Shown here piece after piece: positions 51,759 to 60,097 of a DNA stretch of 64,000 nucleotides. The stretch comes from Streptomyces cinnabarinus (GTDB lineage: Bacteria; Actinomycetota; Actinomycetes; Streptomycetales; Streptomycetaceae). The notes below the pieces were generated by a model, which was not told where the DNA came from, did not search any database, and saw only the letters and a program-made list of their open reading frames with translations. Every line of letters begins with the position of its first letter. The first letter of the stretch is position 1. The stretch lies in assembly GCF_027270315.1 (NCBI RefSeq), contig NZ_CP114413.1:682001-746000 (forward strand). Reading direction: 5' to 3'. The position numbers and the translations under genes were made by a program.

Positions 51759-52808
51759 TCACTCCTTGGGCAGGTAGTCGTTGGTGTAGGCCTGGTCCGC
51801 CGGGATCTCCTTCTTGATCAGGCCCTTCTCCTTCATGAAGTCCGCCATGCGGCTCCAGGTCCGCGGGTCGCTCTCCCCGAGCCGTCCGCCGGTGCCGCGG
51901 ATGAGGGGCGCCGACGCCTTCAGCACCGCCAGCGCCGAGGCCTCGCTCTTGGCGTCCTTGAGCGTGGGGATGTGGGCGCGGCTCAGCTCGATCGCTTCCT
52001 CGGGGTTGGCCAGGGTGAACTCGACACCGCGCAGGGTGGCCGCCACGAACTTCCGCACGTCGTCGGGCCGCTTCTTCAGGAAGCTGTCGGAGGTTCCGAT
52101 GCCCGACGAGATCAGGGGGGCGCCGTCGGTGCCCTCCGCCAGCCGGACGGCGCGTACGTCCAGGCCCGCTTGCTCGAACTGGACCTGGTCGTTGTTGACG
52201 AAGCCCATCACTCCGTCGACCCGCTTGGCGGTGAGGGCCGCCTGCTGGGTGTAGCCGATGGACTTCACGTTGACGTCGTCGGTGGTGAGCCCGCCCTCGG
52301 CCAGCAGGGCGAGCAGTCCGAAGTAGGTCTCGCCGTACGGTCCCGGGACCCCGATGGTCTTGCCCTTGAGGCCGGCGGCGTCGTTGATGGCGGAGTCGTC
52401 CCGGACCAGCAGGGCCACCGGGTAGTTCTTGTAGAGCGTCATGACGTTGACGACGGGGATGTCCCCGGCCCGGCCCTGGACGATCTCGTCGCCGCCGGCG
52501 ATGAGGAGGTCCTCCTTGCCCGCCTTCAGTCCGCCGAACAGGTCCTCGCTGGCGCTGTGGTGATGCAGCGTCACATCGAGTCCGGCGTCCTTGTAGTAGC
52601 CCTTTTCCTCGGCCACGTAGAAGGGGGCGAACTGGATGTTCGGGATGTAGGTGAGGCCGAGCGTGAGCGAGGTGGTGCCGCCCTCGTCGCTCTTGTCGCT
52701 CGCGTTCGGTTCCTCGGCGCAGGACGCGAGGGTCGTCGCCAGCAGGGCGACGGCGACGGCCGCCTTGGCGGTGCGGCGCGGGACGGCGGATCCGGGGACA
52801 ACTCTCAT
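51759..52808 (-). CDS. NMT1/THI5-type ABC substrate-binding lipoprotein
   Basis: A 349-residue secreted lipoprotein. The signal peptide ends in the lipobox LASC (Cys near residue 30). The mature part has the NMT1/THI5 layout: LTYIPNIQFAPFYVAEEKGYYKDAGL, shortened, then IGVPGPYGETYFGLLALL and YTQQAALTAKRVDGVMGF. Family members bind thiamine-pyrimidine precursors, riboflavin (RibY-type) or sulfonates. The start MRVVPG is preferred; a GTG start at 52832 would add 8 residues. With the permease next to it and riboflavin genes nearby, a flavin or pyrimidine ligand is a hypothesis. Confidence 0.8.
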   Translation of the reverse strand: MRVVPGSAVPRRTAKAAVAVALLATTLASCAEEPNASDKSDEGGTTSLTLGLTYIPNIQFAPFYVAEEKGYYKDAGLDVTLHHHSASEDLFGGLKAGKEDLLIAGGDEIVQGRAGDIPVVNVMTLYKNYPVALLVRDDSAINDAAGLKGKTIGVPGPYGETYFGLLALLAEGGLTTDDVNVKSIGYTQQAALTAKRVDGVMGFVNNDQVQFEQAGLDVRAVRLAEGTDGAPLISSGIGTSDSFLKKRPDDVRKFVAATLRGVEFTLANPEEAIELSRAHIPTLKDAKSEASALAVLKASAPLIRGTGGRLGESDPRTWSRMADFMKEKGLIKKEIPADQAYTNDYLPKE

Positions 52809-52890
52809 GGACAGCGCTCTTTCTGATGGCACGTCGATCCGGTTCTCGGGCAGGGGTCGGGAAGGTGTGCCGCGCCGCCGCGGCGGTGGG

Positions 52891-53775
52891 TCACCAGCGG
52901 GCCCAGCGCTCCAGCAGCAGCATCAGGCCGTAGAAGCAGGCGGCGAGGAGGGTCAGGACGAACAGCGTGGCGAACAGGCCGACGGTGTCCGCCTCACTGC
53001 GCTGGACGGTCAGGAGCTGGCCGAGGCCGTCGCCGCCGACCACGAACTCGCCGACGACGGCTCCGGTGACGGAGAGGGTGAGGCCGGCCCGGATGCCCGC
53101 GAGGGTGCTCGGCAGGGCGAGCGGCCACTCGATGTACCGCAGCATCTGCACCCGGCCCACCCCGTCGACCCGGGCGGCGTTCATGACGTCCGGGTCGATC
53201 TGCCGCAGCCCCACGACCGTGCTGACCAGGATCGGGAAGAAGACCAGCAGGGCGCACAGGACGGCGATGGGCAGCAGCCCGTAGCCGAACCAGAGGGCGA
53301 GCAGCGGGGCGAGCGCGACCGCGGGCACCGCCTGGGAGGCGGCCACGTAGGGCTGCAGGGCGGCGGCGGCCACACGGTTGCGGGCGATGAGGTAGGCGAG
53401 CGGGAGAGCGACGGCCAGACCCAGCGCACTGCCCGCGACGCTCTCGGTCACGGTCTGTGCGAGGTAGTCGAGCAGGAAACCGTCCTGCGATTGGCTTACC
53501 AGCTCCTTCGCAATGGAATAGGGAGTGGGCAGGAAGAATGTGGAGACGGCCCCGAATCGGGTTACGGCATCCCAGAGTGCGACCAGGAGCAATCCGAGCA
53601 GGAGTGGCGCCAGAAGGCCGATACCGCGGCCATATAGGGGCCGCCGTGACTTTCGGCTCTCGGTGCTTTTCTCCCGGCTGATCGATCGAGCGTCTGCGGA
53701 CTCGTTGGCTATGACACTCTCTCGGTTGTCTGCTTCGGATCGCGGCGTGTCGCGCGTGGCACCTCGTGGGAACAC
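52891..53775 (-). CDS. ABC transporter permease of the SsuC/ThiX/RibX type
   Basis: A 294-residue permease with a charged N-terminus and about six membrane helices. The coupling EAA loop is NAARVDGVGRVQMLRYIEWPLALP, shortened, of the sulfonate/thiamine-precursor type. The GTG start at 53775 gives a 45-residue polar front. No ATP-binding subunit gene is found beside it, so an ATPase elsewhere must energise it or the system is incomplete. It is 83 bases upstream of the binding protein gene. Confidence 0.8.
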   Translation of the reverse strand: MFPRGATRDTPRSEADNRESVIANESADARSISREKSTESRKSRRPLYGRGIGLLAPLLLGLLLVALWDAVTRFGAVSTFFLPTPYSIAKELVSQSQDGFLLDYLAQTVTESVAGSALGLAVALPLAYLIARNRVAAAALQPYVAASQAVPAVALAPLLALWFGYGLLPIAVLCALLVFFPILVSTVVGLRQIDPDVMNAARVDGVGRVQMLRYIEWPLALPSTLAGIRAGLTLSVTGAVVGEFVVGGDGLGQLLTVQRSEADTVGLFATLFVLTLLAACFYGLMLLLERWARW

Positions 53776-53967
53776 TCAACCGTCCCTGGCGAATACGGAT
53801 CAAGTAGCGCTCCACGCAAGCTAGTCCACTCGGAGGGATACTCGCAACGAATATCCAGGTAAGAAATAAACCGGTCATGCAACCCGCTTCACCGACAATG
53901 AGCGAGATTCCGTCACGGGCCTGTCCGACATATCTCCCGCATCGAACCGGAATTCGACAATCCGAGA

Positions 53968-54444
53968 TCAGGCCGGAAGGGGTCCGGCGTCCGGGCCGCC
54001 CTGTCGGATGCCCTGGCCGGCCCGCTTGCGCAGCTCCTCGGGCGCGTACAGCAGCCAGTACGCGTTCACCGCGTGCGAGCCGACGCGGTGGCGGCACAAC
54101 TCGGTGAGCCTGGCCGGATCCGGCTCCTCCTGGGCGTGTACGAAGACTTCGAGGATGTGTTTGCCCGTCAGCACCTGGGCGAGCATGATCCCTTGGGCCG
54201 CCTCATGAGCACAGACCTGGTCCAGCTCGGCGCCGCCCGGCATCCCGCAGGCGATGACGACCTCGCAGTTCTCCCGCTCGATCAGCTGGCGGGCGGCCAC
54301 CGCGAGGTCCTTGAAGCCCGGCACCGTGCGCCGGACGACCTTGAAACGGGCGCCGAACCCCTCCATCCCGGCGAGCTTGCGCTCGGCGATCGACCCCATG
54401 TCGACGCGCGCGAACATGGTGTCGACGACTCCGATGCGATCCAT
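53968..54444 (-). CDS. ribC: Archaeal-type riboflavin synthase
   Basis: A 158-residue protein matching the archaeal riboflavin synthase family (the lumazine-synthase-related form, unrelated to bacterial RibE). It begins RIGVVDTMFARVDMGSIAE; the core RTVPGFKDLAVAA is followed by GMPGGAELDQVCAHEAAQG and LAQVLTGKHILEVFVHAQEE, and the end reads GQGIRQGGPDAGP. These segments track the archaeal enzyme nearly residue for residue. It would convert two 6,7-dimethyl-8-ribityllumazines into riboflavin plus the pyrimidine. Bacterial riboflavin synthases have two-barrel repeats, not this fold, so the gene is out of place in an actinomycete and suggests transfer or recruitment. It lies 46 bases downstream of the gamma-glutamyltransferase gene. 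Confidence 0.88.
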   Translation of the reverse strand: MDRIGVVDTMFARVDMGSIAERKLAGMEGFGARFKVVRRTVPGFKDLAVAARQLIERENCEVVIACGMPGGAELDQVCAHEAAQGIMLAQVLTGKHILEVFVHAQEEPDPARLTELCRHRVGSHAVNAYWLLYAPEELRKRAGQGIRQGGPDAGPLPA

Positions 54445-54490
54445 GACGTCTCCTCCTTCGTTCCTCGGTCACGTTGCTTCCGTACGGCGC

Positions 54491-56092
54491 TCACAGGGCC
54501 GCCGTGAGCCCCTCCTGCCGCCCGTCGTCCAGTCCGTACAGCGCGCCGCCGTGACCGCTGACCACGCGGTTGACCCCGCCGACACTCGCCTTGCGCACCA
54601 CCTCGTGGCCCCGGCGTGCCAGCTCCGCCGCGGTCTCCTCCGGCATCGTCTCGTCGACGTGGAGCTGCTCGGGACGTCCGGCCTCGATGCGGTCGCTGCC
54701 GGGGAAGTAGGTCCAGCGCGGCCCCGACAGGGCGCGCAGCGGGGTGCTGTCGTCGAACAGGAGGGCAGCGGCGACCTGGGTGTTCCACTGGCACTGGCCG
54801 TCTCCGCCGGGCGTTCCGCCCAGCCAGCGGACCTGCGGCCCCTCGCTGATCGTCCAGGGGAAGATGGTGTTGACGGGCCGCGCGCCGGGCCTGACCTGGT
54901 TGGCGTGGCGCGGATCCAGCGTCGTACTGCGGCCGAGGCGGTTGCAGAGCAGCAGTCCCGCCTCGGCGGGGCCGACCCCCGCGCCGAAGCCGAGGCCGAG
55001 GCTCTGCACCCAGGTCACGGCGTTGCCGGAGCCGTCGGCGATGACGAAGTGGGTGGTGTCGCCGTGCGAGTAGTGACCGGCGTAGCGGCAGGGACTGCGC
55101 TTGTCGGGGTCGATGCCGCCCCGGAGCCCGGCCAGGGTCCGCTCGTCGAGGGGGTCGGGCCGGGGCGGTCCGTCGGCGTCAGCGTCGCTCAGGTGGTCCA
55201 GGCGCCAGCCGAAGGTCTGGTGGACGGCCTCGGCGAGGAGATGGATTCCGGCGGCCGAGTCACTGCGCTCGCCCTCGGTCCGCAACGCCTCGTAGAGCAG
55301 CAGGTTCTGGAGCATCAGCGGCCCCTGGGTGGGGGCGGGCGGTACCGCGACGCGGCGTCCTGCCACCTCCCTGACCAGGGCGGGGACCAGTCGGGCGGTG
55401 GTGGCGCGCACATCCTCGCCGCGCACCAGACCGCCGAGGCGCTCGCTCGACTCGTCGGTCAGTACGGCGATCCAGTCCCGCAGCTCGGTCCGGCCGGAGC
55501 GGCCCGCTCTGTCGTACAGCCGGGCGAGGCCGGGCTGGGGCAGGCGGCTGCCCACGGACTCCCGTTCGGCGGCGCGCCGGTAGGTCTCGTGGAACTCCGG
55601 CTGCTCCAGTACCTGGAGGTTCTCCCTGGTCCAGCGCTGGAACTGGCCGGTGATCACAGCGCCGTCCGCGGCGGCGCGGGCCGCGGGGCGCAGCAGCCGG
55701 GCGAGCGGGAGGGTGCCGAAGCGCTCATGGACCGCGTACCAGGCGTCCAGCAGGCCGGGGGTGGTGACCGAGAGGATGCCGGTGCGGGGCACGCCGTCCA
55801 GGCCGCGCTCCTCGAAGGCCCGCGGACCGGCGGCGAGCGGGGCCCGGCCGAGGCCGAGCAGGGCGAGCGGGGTGCTCTCCCCGCGCGGGTGCAGCACGGC
55901 GGTGGCGTCGCCGCCGGGCCCCGAGGCCATCGGCATGGCCACGGTGAGGAGCGCCGAGGCGGTGATCGCCGCGTCGAAGGCCGTGCCGCCCTCGTCCAGG
56001 ACGCTCAGTGCGGCGAGTGCGGCGGCCGAGGAGCCGGCCGAGACGATGCCCCGGCTCCCCCACTGTTGGCGATCACGGAGAATCACCCGCAT
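54491..56092 (-). CDS. Gamma-glutamyltransferase family protein, no signal peptide
   Basis: A 533-residue N-terminal-nucleophile hydrolase of the gamma-glutamyltranspeptidase family. Region AGSSAAALAALSVLDEGGTAFDAA opens the large subunit, and GHYSHGDTTHFVIADGSGNAVT contains the catalytic Thr at the self-cleavage point near residue 345. PGARPVNTIFPWTI and GGTPGGDGQ follow in the small subunit. Unlike most bacterial members there is no signal peptide, so it is probably cytosolic and could remove or transfer a gamma-glutamyl group on an intermediate. It faces the ribA operon across 359 bases. GTG at 56098 is an alternative start. Confidence 0.82.
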   Translation of the reverse strand: MRVILRDRQQWGSRGIVSAGSSAAALAALSVLDEGGTAFDAAITASALLTVAMPMASGPGGDATAVLHPRGESTPLALLGLGRAPLAAGPRAFEERGLDGVPRTGILSVTTPGLLDAWYAVHERFGTLPLARLLRPAARAAADGAVITGQFQRWTRENLQVLEQPEFHETYRRAAERESVGSRLPQPGLARLYDRAGRSGRTELRDWIAVLTDESSERLGGLVRGEDVRATTARLVPALVREVAGRRVAVPPAPTQGPLMLQNLLLYEALRTEGERSDSAAGIHLLAEAVHQTFGWRLDHLSDADADGPPRPDPLDERTLAGLRGGIDPDKRSPCRYAGHYSHGDTTHFVIADGSGNAVTWVQSLGLGFGAGVGPAEAGLLLCNRLGRSTTLDPRHANQVRPGARPVNTIFPWTISEGPQVRWLGGTPGGDGQCQWNTQVAAALLFDDSTPLRALSGPRWTYFPGSDRIEAGRPEQLHVDETMPEETAAELARRGHEVVRKASVGGVNRVVSGHGGALYGLDDGRQEGLTAAL

Positions 56093-56451
56093 GGCCACAC
56101 CACCGAAGTGGGATCGGCGGTCCGGAAAACCGGATGACCTGATTCTCTTGCGGGGCGGAGAAGAATGACAGTCACGTCCACCCGCCCGACCTTATGGAGG
56201 AACACCAGGGCTGTCATCACCCCTTCGAGTAAGCGCTTGTTGGGGATTGGCCGAACAACACGCCCCCTCACCTGGGGCAGTTGAACGCACCCCGCCAGAA
56301 CTGACCCGGTATGTCCGCCTTATCGCCCGCATCGGAGAGCGGTTTCACGTCAGAAATCCAAGTCGTATTCTTTTACCGGAAACCGCTTGTAACCTGGATG
56401 GGGAAAAGGATCAGTACGCCGTGACCTTTAGCGCGCCGTCAAGGGAATCCC
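56093..56451. other. Divergent intergenic region before ribA
   Basis: This 359-base region separates the GGT gene (minus) from ribA (plus). It carries an inverted repeat (56338-56387) inside a rather A+T-rich leader, and an imperfect TTGTT/AACAA repeat near 56237-56259. The FMN riboswitch consensus is not present. An AAGGGA ribosome site precedes the ribA ATG. No open frame of its own is convincing. Confidence 0.45.
56338..56387 (+). repeat. Inverted repeat in the ribA leader
   Basis: AGCGGTTTC (56338-56346) and GAAACCGCT (56379-56387) are perfect 9-base complements around a 32-base A+T-rich loop, 65 bases before the ribA start. It may be an operator or RNA hairpin. Confidence 0.5.
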
Positions 56452-57084
56452 ATGCCGCATATCGTCAGCCAGGCCAGCTGCACATTGCCGATTTCCGGCG
56501 GAGAGGTGAGGTTGCACGTTTTCGGCAGGGAGAGAAATGGTCCCGAGAGTGTCATTGCGGCGGTGCACCGGACCGAGCGCGCCGAGGAGTGCGCGCCCCT
56601 CGTCCGGCTGCACAGCGCGTGCGCGACCGGCGACATCCTCGGCTCGCTGCGCTGCGACTGCGGCAGCCAGTTGTCCGCCGCGCTCGACGCCGTGCTGGAG
56701 AGCGACCACGGCATCCTGCTGTATCTGCTCGGCCATGAGGGCCGCGGGATCGGCCTCGCCAACAAGATCAGGGCCTACGCCCTCCAGGAGCAGGGTCTGA
56801 ACACCGCCGAGGCCAATCTGGCGCTCGGCCTGCCGGTGGACGATCGCGACTACACCGACGCCGCCGCCGTGCTCCGCGAGTTCGGTGTCGCGCGCCTCAG
56901 GCTCGCCACCAACAACCCCTTGAAGATTGCGGCGTTGGAGACCGCGGGCCTGGAGGTCCAGCGCGTCCCCTGGGGCGGATTCGTCACCCCGCACAACTCC
57001 GGCTACCTGGAGACCAAGGACTATGTGCTCGGCCATCTGGGGAGCCTCGGGCCCATGACGGAACCCAGCAAGCCGCGCAGCTGA
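56452..57084 (+). CDS. ribA: GTP cyclohydrolase II (stand-alone)
   Basis: A 210-residue GTP cyclohydrolase II, which converts GTP to 2,5-diamino-6-ribosylamino-4-pyrimidinone 5'-phosphate plus formate. The zinc cysteines are in HSACATGDILGSLRCDCGSQ, the catalytic Asp/Arg region in GHEGRGIGLANKIRAYALQ, and LATNNPLKIAALE closes the family pattern. No DHBP synthase domain is attached, and the ribB gene is 32 kb away. The ATG follows AAGGGA. It leads a plus-strand operon of five further genes (57141-61754). Expression with a BKACE, methyltransferase and exporter suggests its product feeds specialised metabolism. Confidence 0.93.
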   Translation: MPHIVSQASCTLPISGGEVRLHVFGRERNGPESVIAAVHRTERAEECAPLVRLHSACATGDILGSLRCDCGSQLSAALDAVLESDHGILLYLLGHEGRGIGLANKIRAYALQEQGLNTAEANLALGLPVDDRDYTDAAAVLREFGVARLRLATNNPLKIAALETAGLEVQRVPWGGFVTPHNSGYLETKDYVLGHLGSLGPMTEPSKPRS

Positions 57085-57140
57085 CGGAGCACGACCGCAC
57101 TCCCGGTTCTCGCAGCTCATCCCTCGAAAGCAGGCTCCGC

Positions 57141-57995
57141 ATGGGTTTAGCCGACAAGCTCATCGTCAACCTCTGCCCCACCGGAATGATCCCGCGCCGC
57201 GCCAAGGTCCCCGCCGTGCCGGTGGAACCGGCCGAGATCGCGGCGGACGTCCGCCGCTGCCGTGACGCCGGTGCCTCCATGGTCCATCTGCACGCCCGTG
57301 ACGCCGACGAGGAACCCACCTGGCGGCCCGAGCGGTTCCAGGAGATCTGCGACGCGGTCGTCTCCGCGGCGCCCGACATCGTCGTCGTGGTCACCACCAG
57401 CGGCCGCAACTGGTCCGAGACCGACAAGCGGGCGGCCTCGCTCACCGTCACCGGGCCCGGCCGGCCCGAGATGGCTTCGCTCACCCTCGGCTCGATGAAC
57501 TTCCCGACCGGCCCCTCGGTCAACTCCCCGCAGACCATCCAGGGGTTGGCCACCGCCATGCGGGAGCACGAGGTCGTCCCGGAACTGGAGATCTTCGACG
57601 TCGGCATGGCGGACTACGCGTCCTTCCTCGCCGAAAAGGGCATCCTGCAATCGCCGTTCTACGCCAACATCCTGCTCGGCTCCCTCGGCACGGCCGCGGT
57701 CAGCGCCGCGAACCTGGCCGCGGTGCTGGCCGCGCTGCCGCAGGGCGCCACCTGGGCACTGGCCGGCATCGGCCGCTACCAGACCCGGGCCAACACCCTC
57801 GCCACCGCGCTCGGCGGACATGTGCGGGTCGGCCTGGAGGACAACCCGTACGAGGACTGGTCGCACAAGTCCCCCGCCGCCAACGCCCGGTTGGTGGAGC
57901 GCGCCGTCCGCATCGGCCGGGAGCTGGGCCGCGAGCCGGCCACCCCGGAGGAGACCCGGGCGATCATCGGGCTGAAGCCGGTGACCCGCGAATGA
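57141..57995 (+). CDS. Beta-keto acid cleavage enzyme (BKACE)
   Basis: A 284-residue BKACE (DUF849) protein. The zinc site HxH is in MVHLHARDADEE (about residue 49-53), with the opening KLIVNLCPTGMIPRR giving the substrate loop. The family condenses a beta-keto acid with acetyl-CoA, releasing acetoacetate and a CoA ester. Substrate specificity ranges widely. Codon 3 is TTA (57147-57149). The gene lies 56 bases after ribA and overlaps the methyltransferase start by 4 bases. Confidence 0.85.
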   Translation: MGLADKLIVNLCPTGMIPRRAKVPAVPVEPAEIAADVRRCRDAGASMVHLHARDADEEPTWRPERFQEICDAVVSAAPDIVVVVTTSGRNWSETDKRAASLTVTGPGRPEMASLTLGSMNFPTGPSVNSPQTIQGLATAMREHEVVPELEIFDVGMADYASFLAEKGILQSPFYANILLGSLGTAAVSAANLAAVLAALPQGATWALAGIGRYQTRANTLATALGGHVRVGLEDNPYEDWSHKSPAANARLVERAVRIGRELGREPATPEETRAIIGLKPVTRE

Positions 57996-58810
57996 CGCAG
58001 GACATCGCCACCGTCCGCCGGCACCGCTGGCACGCGGCCGACTCCTACGACGAGGCCACCGGCCGCCTGCAACGCCGTAACGCCGCCCTGGTGGCCGGAC
58101 TGCACCCGGACCCCGGCGCGGTGCGGAACGCGCTGGACGTGGGATGCGGAACTGGCGCGCTCACCGAGGAGTTACTGACCCGGCTGCCCACGGCCGCACA
58201 CATCACCGGGCTCGACGTCTCCGCCGACATGCTCCACCACGCCCGCGCCCGCACCGGTGAACAGGCCGCGGGACGACTGGAGTTCCGGCACGGCTCCCTG
58301 CTCGATCCCGAGGCCGTGACGGGCGCCTTCGACGCGGTGTTCAGCAACGCCGCCCTGCACTGGATGTATCCGCGCTACGACGACTGCTTCGCCCGGTTGC
58401 GGCACCTCCTGGCGCCGGACGGTCTGCTCTGCGCCGCGACGGCCGGACGCAGCGCGGCCACCGACGACTTCGACCGGCGGGTGGGCGCGCGGGTGCGGCG
58501 ACTGCTGGGCCAGGACACCGCCGACGACTTCACCCGGCGCCGCCTGAGCTGCGACGAACTCACCGTGGTCGCCGGGCGGAACGCTCTGGCGGTGGAGGAT
58601 GTCTTCCTGGTCGAGCGCCGCGCCGCGGTGTCCGTCCCGGCGTATGTCACCTGGTGGCTGGCGAGCGGCGGGCCCTGGCAGGAGGATCCGCCCCGGCGGG
58701 AGCGGGCGGTGGAACTGCTCCAGGGCGCGCTGGGCGGGCCGGACGGGGAGATCGAGCTGGTGCACGCCAGCGTGTTCACGGTACTGCGCCGACCGGTTGG
58801 TCGTGATTGA
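57992..58810 (+). CDS. SAM-dependent methyltransferase (class I)
   Basis: A 272-residue methyltransferase of the trans-aconitate or ubiquinone-type class. Motif I is NALDVGCGTGALTEELL (residues 49-63) and FSNAALHWMYP is the motif IV region. Codon 61 is TTA (58172-58174). It overlaps both BKACE and the MFS gene by 4 bases each, so the operon is tightly coupled. The substrate is unknown; a small acid, or a product of the pathway, is possible. Confidence 0.8.
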   Translation: MTQDIATVRRHRWHAADSYDEATGRLQRRNAALVAGLHPDPGAVRNALDVGCGTGALTEELLTRLPTAAHITGLDVSADMLHHARARTGEQAAGRLEFRHGSLLDPEAVTGAFDAVFSNAALHWMYPRYDDCFARLRHLLAPDGLLCAATAGRSAATDDFDRRVGARVRRLLGQDTADDFTRRRLSCDELTVVAGRNALAVEDVFLVERRAAVSVPAYVTWWLASGGPWQEDPPRRERAVELLQGALGGPDGEIELVHASVFTVLRRPVGRD

Positions 58811-60084
58811 CCATACTGAGGCGCGTGAGCATTCCCTCGGGGCTGCGGCGGCGGGCCTGGTCCGTCGACCGCCGCTCGGTGCACCGGCGCCTGGTGGTCG
58901 CCGTCGTGGTGGACACCGTCGGCTATGGGGCGTTCATCCCGCTGACCTTTCTGTATCTGTCCACCGCCACCGACATCCCGGTCGCGGAACTCGGCGTCAT
59001 CATCACGGTGGCGAGCCTGGCCGGGCTGCCGGTTCCGCTGTTCGTGGGACATGTCGTGGACCGGCTTGGCGCGCGGCCGGTCCTGATCGCGCAGACCGTG
59101 GCGGCGGCGGCCGGGTACACCCTGTACTTCTGGGTGCAGTCCCTGTGGCCGCTGCTGCTCGGCATCGTCGTCGTCACGGTGGCGGACCGCACCTACTGGG
59201 CCGCCTGGCCGGTCTTCGTCAGCGAGCAGGTCGCCGACGGCGACAGCCTCGATCGCTGGTACGCCATCGTCAACGCGGCCAAGAGCGCCAGTCTGGCGGC
59301 CGGTTCGGGCATCGCCTCGGTGGCGCTCGCGGTGGGCGGCGACAGTGGACTCCAGGCCATGCTGGCGCTCAACGTCGCCACCTCCGTCACCGCCGGAGTG
59401 CTGTTCGTCTCGCTGCGCACCCCGCCCGCGCCACCCGTCCCCAAGGAGGCGGCACCCGTGGGCGGCTGGCGTGCCCTCAGGTCGGACCGTCCGTATCTGA
59501 CCCTCACCCTGGGCAACACGCTGCTGACCTACGGCTGGCTGATCTCCACGCTCGTACTGCCGGTCTACCTGGTCCGCTCCGTGCACCTGGCAAGCTGGAC
59601 GGCGGCCTTCGCGCTGATGCTCAAGATGTCGCTCACCATGCTGTTCCAGACCACCGTCGCCGCCCGCCTGTACCACCTGCGCAGGACCTCGACCGCGCTC
59701 GCGGGCACCGCGTGCTTCGTCGTCGCCGTCCTGCTGCTGGCCTGCGCCGCCGGTCCGTCGTCCGACGTCCTCGCGATGACGGTGGTCATCGCCGGCGTCG
59801 TGTTCCTGGCCCTCGGCGAGATGCTCGCCGCGCCCGCCACCACCAGCCTGGCCGTCGCCGCCGCCCCCGAGGGCTCCCAGGGGCGGTACGTCTCGGTGTT
59901 CCAGCTCTCCTGGACCCTGTCGTCCGTCTCCGGACCGGCGCTGGTGGGCTATCTGCTCAGCACGTCACTGCCCGTGCTCTGGGGGGCGTTCATCGCGCTG
60001 ATGCTCGCCGCCGCCCTCGTCTTCGCCGCGCTGCGCACCCGTTTCCCCGCGCATGTCGACACCAAGACCCAGCCATCCACGTGA
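58807..60084 (+). CDS. MFS transporter
   Basis: A 425-residue major facilitator with twelve hydrophobic segments. The motif-A-like VGHVVDRLGARPVL lies in the loop after helix two. A TTG start overlapping the methyltransferase stop (TTGA) is assumed; a GTG at 58825 is an alternative. It likely exports the product of this operon. Confidence 0.85.
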   Translation: MTILRRVSIPSGLRRRAWSVDRRSVHRRLVVAVVVDTVGYGAFIPLTFLYLSTATDIPVAELGVIITVASLAGLPVPLFVGHVVDRLGARPVLIAQTVAAAAGYTLYFWVQSLWPLLLGIVVVTVADRTYWAAWPVFVSEQVADGDSLDRWYAIVNAAKSASLAAGSGIASVALAVGGDSGLQAMLALNVATSVTAGVLFVSLRTPPAPPVPKEAAPVGGWRALRSDRPYLTLTLGNTLLTYGWLISTLVLPVYLVRSVHLASWTAAFALMLKMSLTMLFQTTVAARLYHLRRTSTALAGTACFVVAVLLLACAAGPSSDVLAMTVVIAGVVFLALGEMLAAPATTSLAVAAAPEGSQGRYVSVFQLSWTLSSVSGPALVGYLLSTSLPVLWGAFIALMLAAALVFAALRTRFPAHVDTKTQPST

Positions 60085-60097
60085 GGACCGTACGCCG

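Noticed and set aside
56170..56451. Possible second FMN riboswitch before ribA
   Set aside because: The conserved RFN blocks (for example the 3' GCCGACGGT-AGTCCGG) are not found there.
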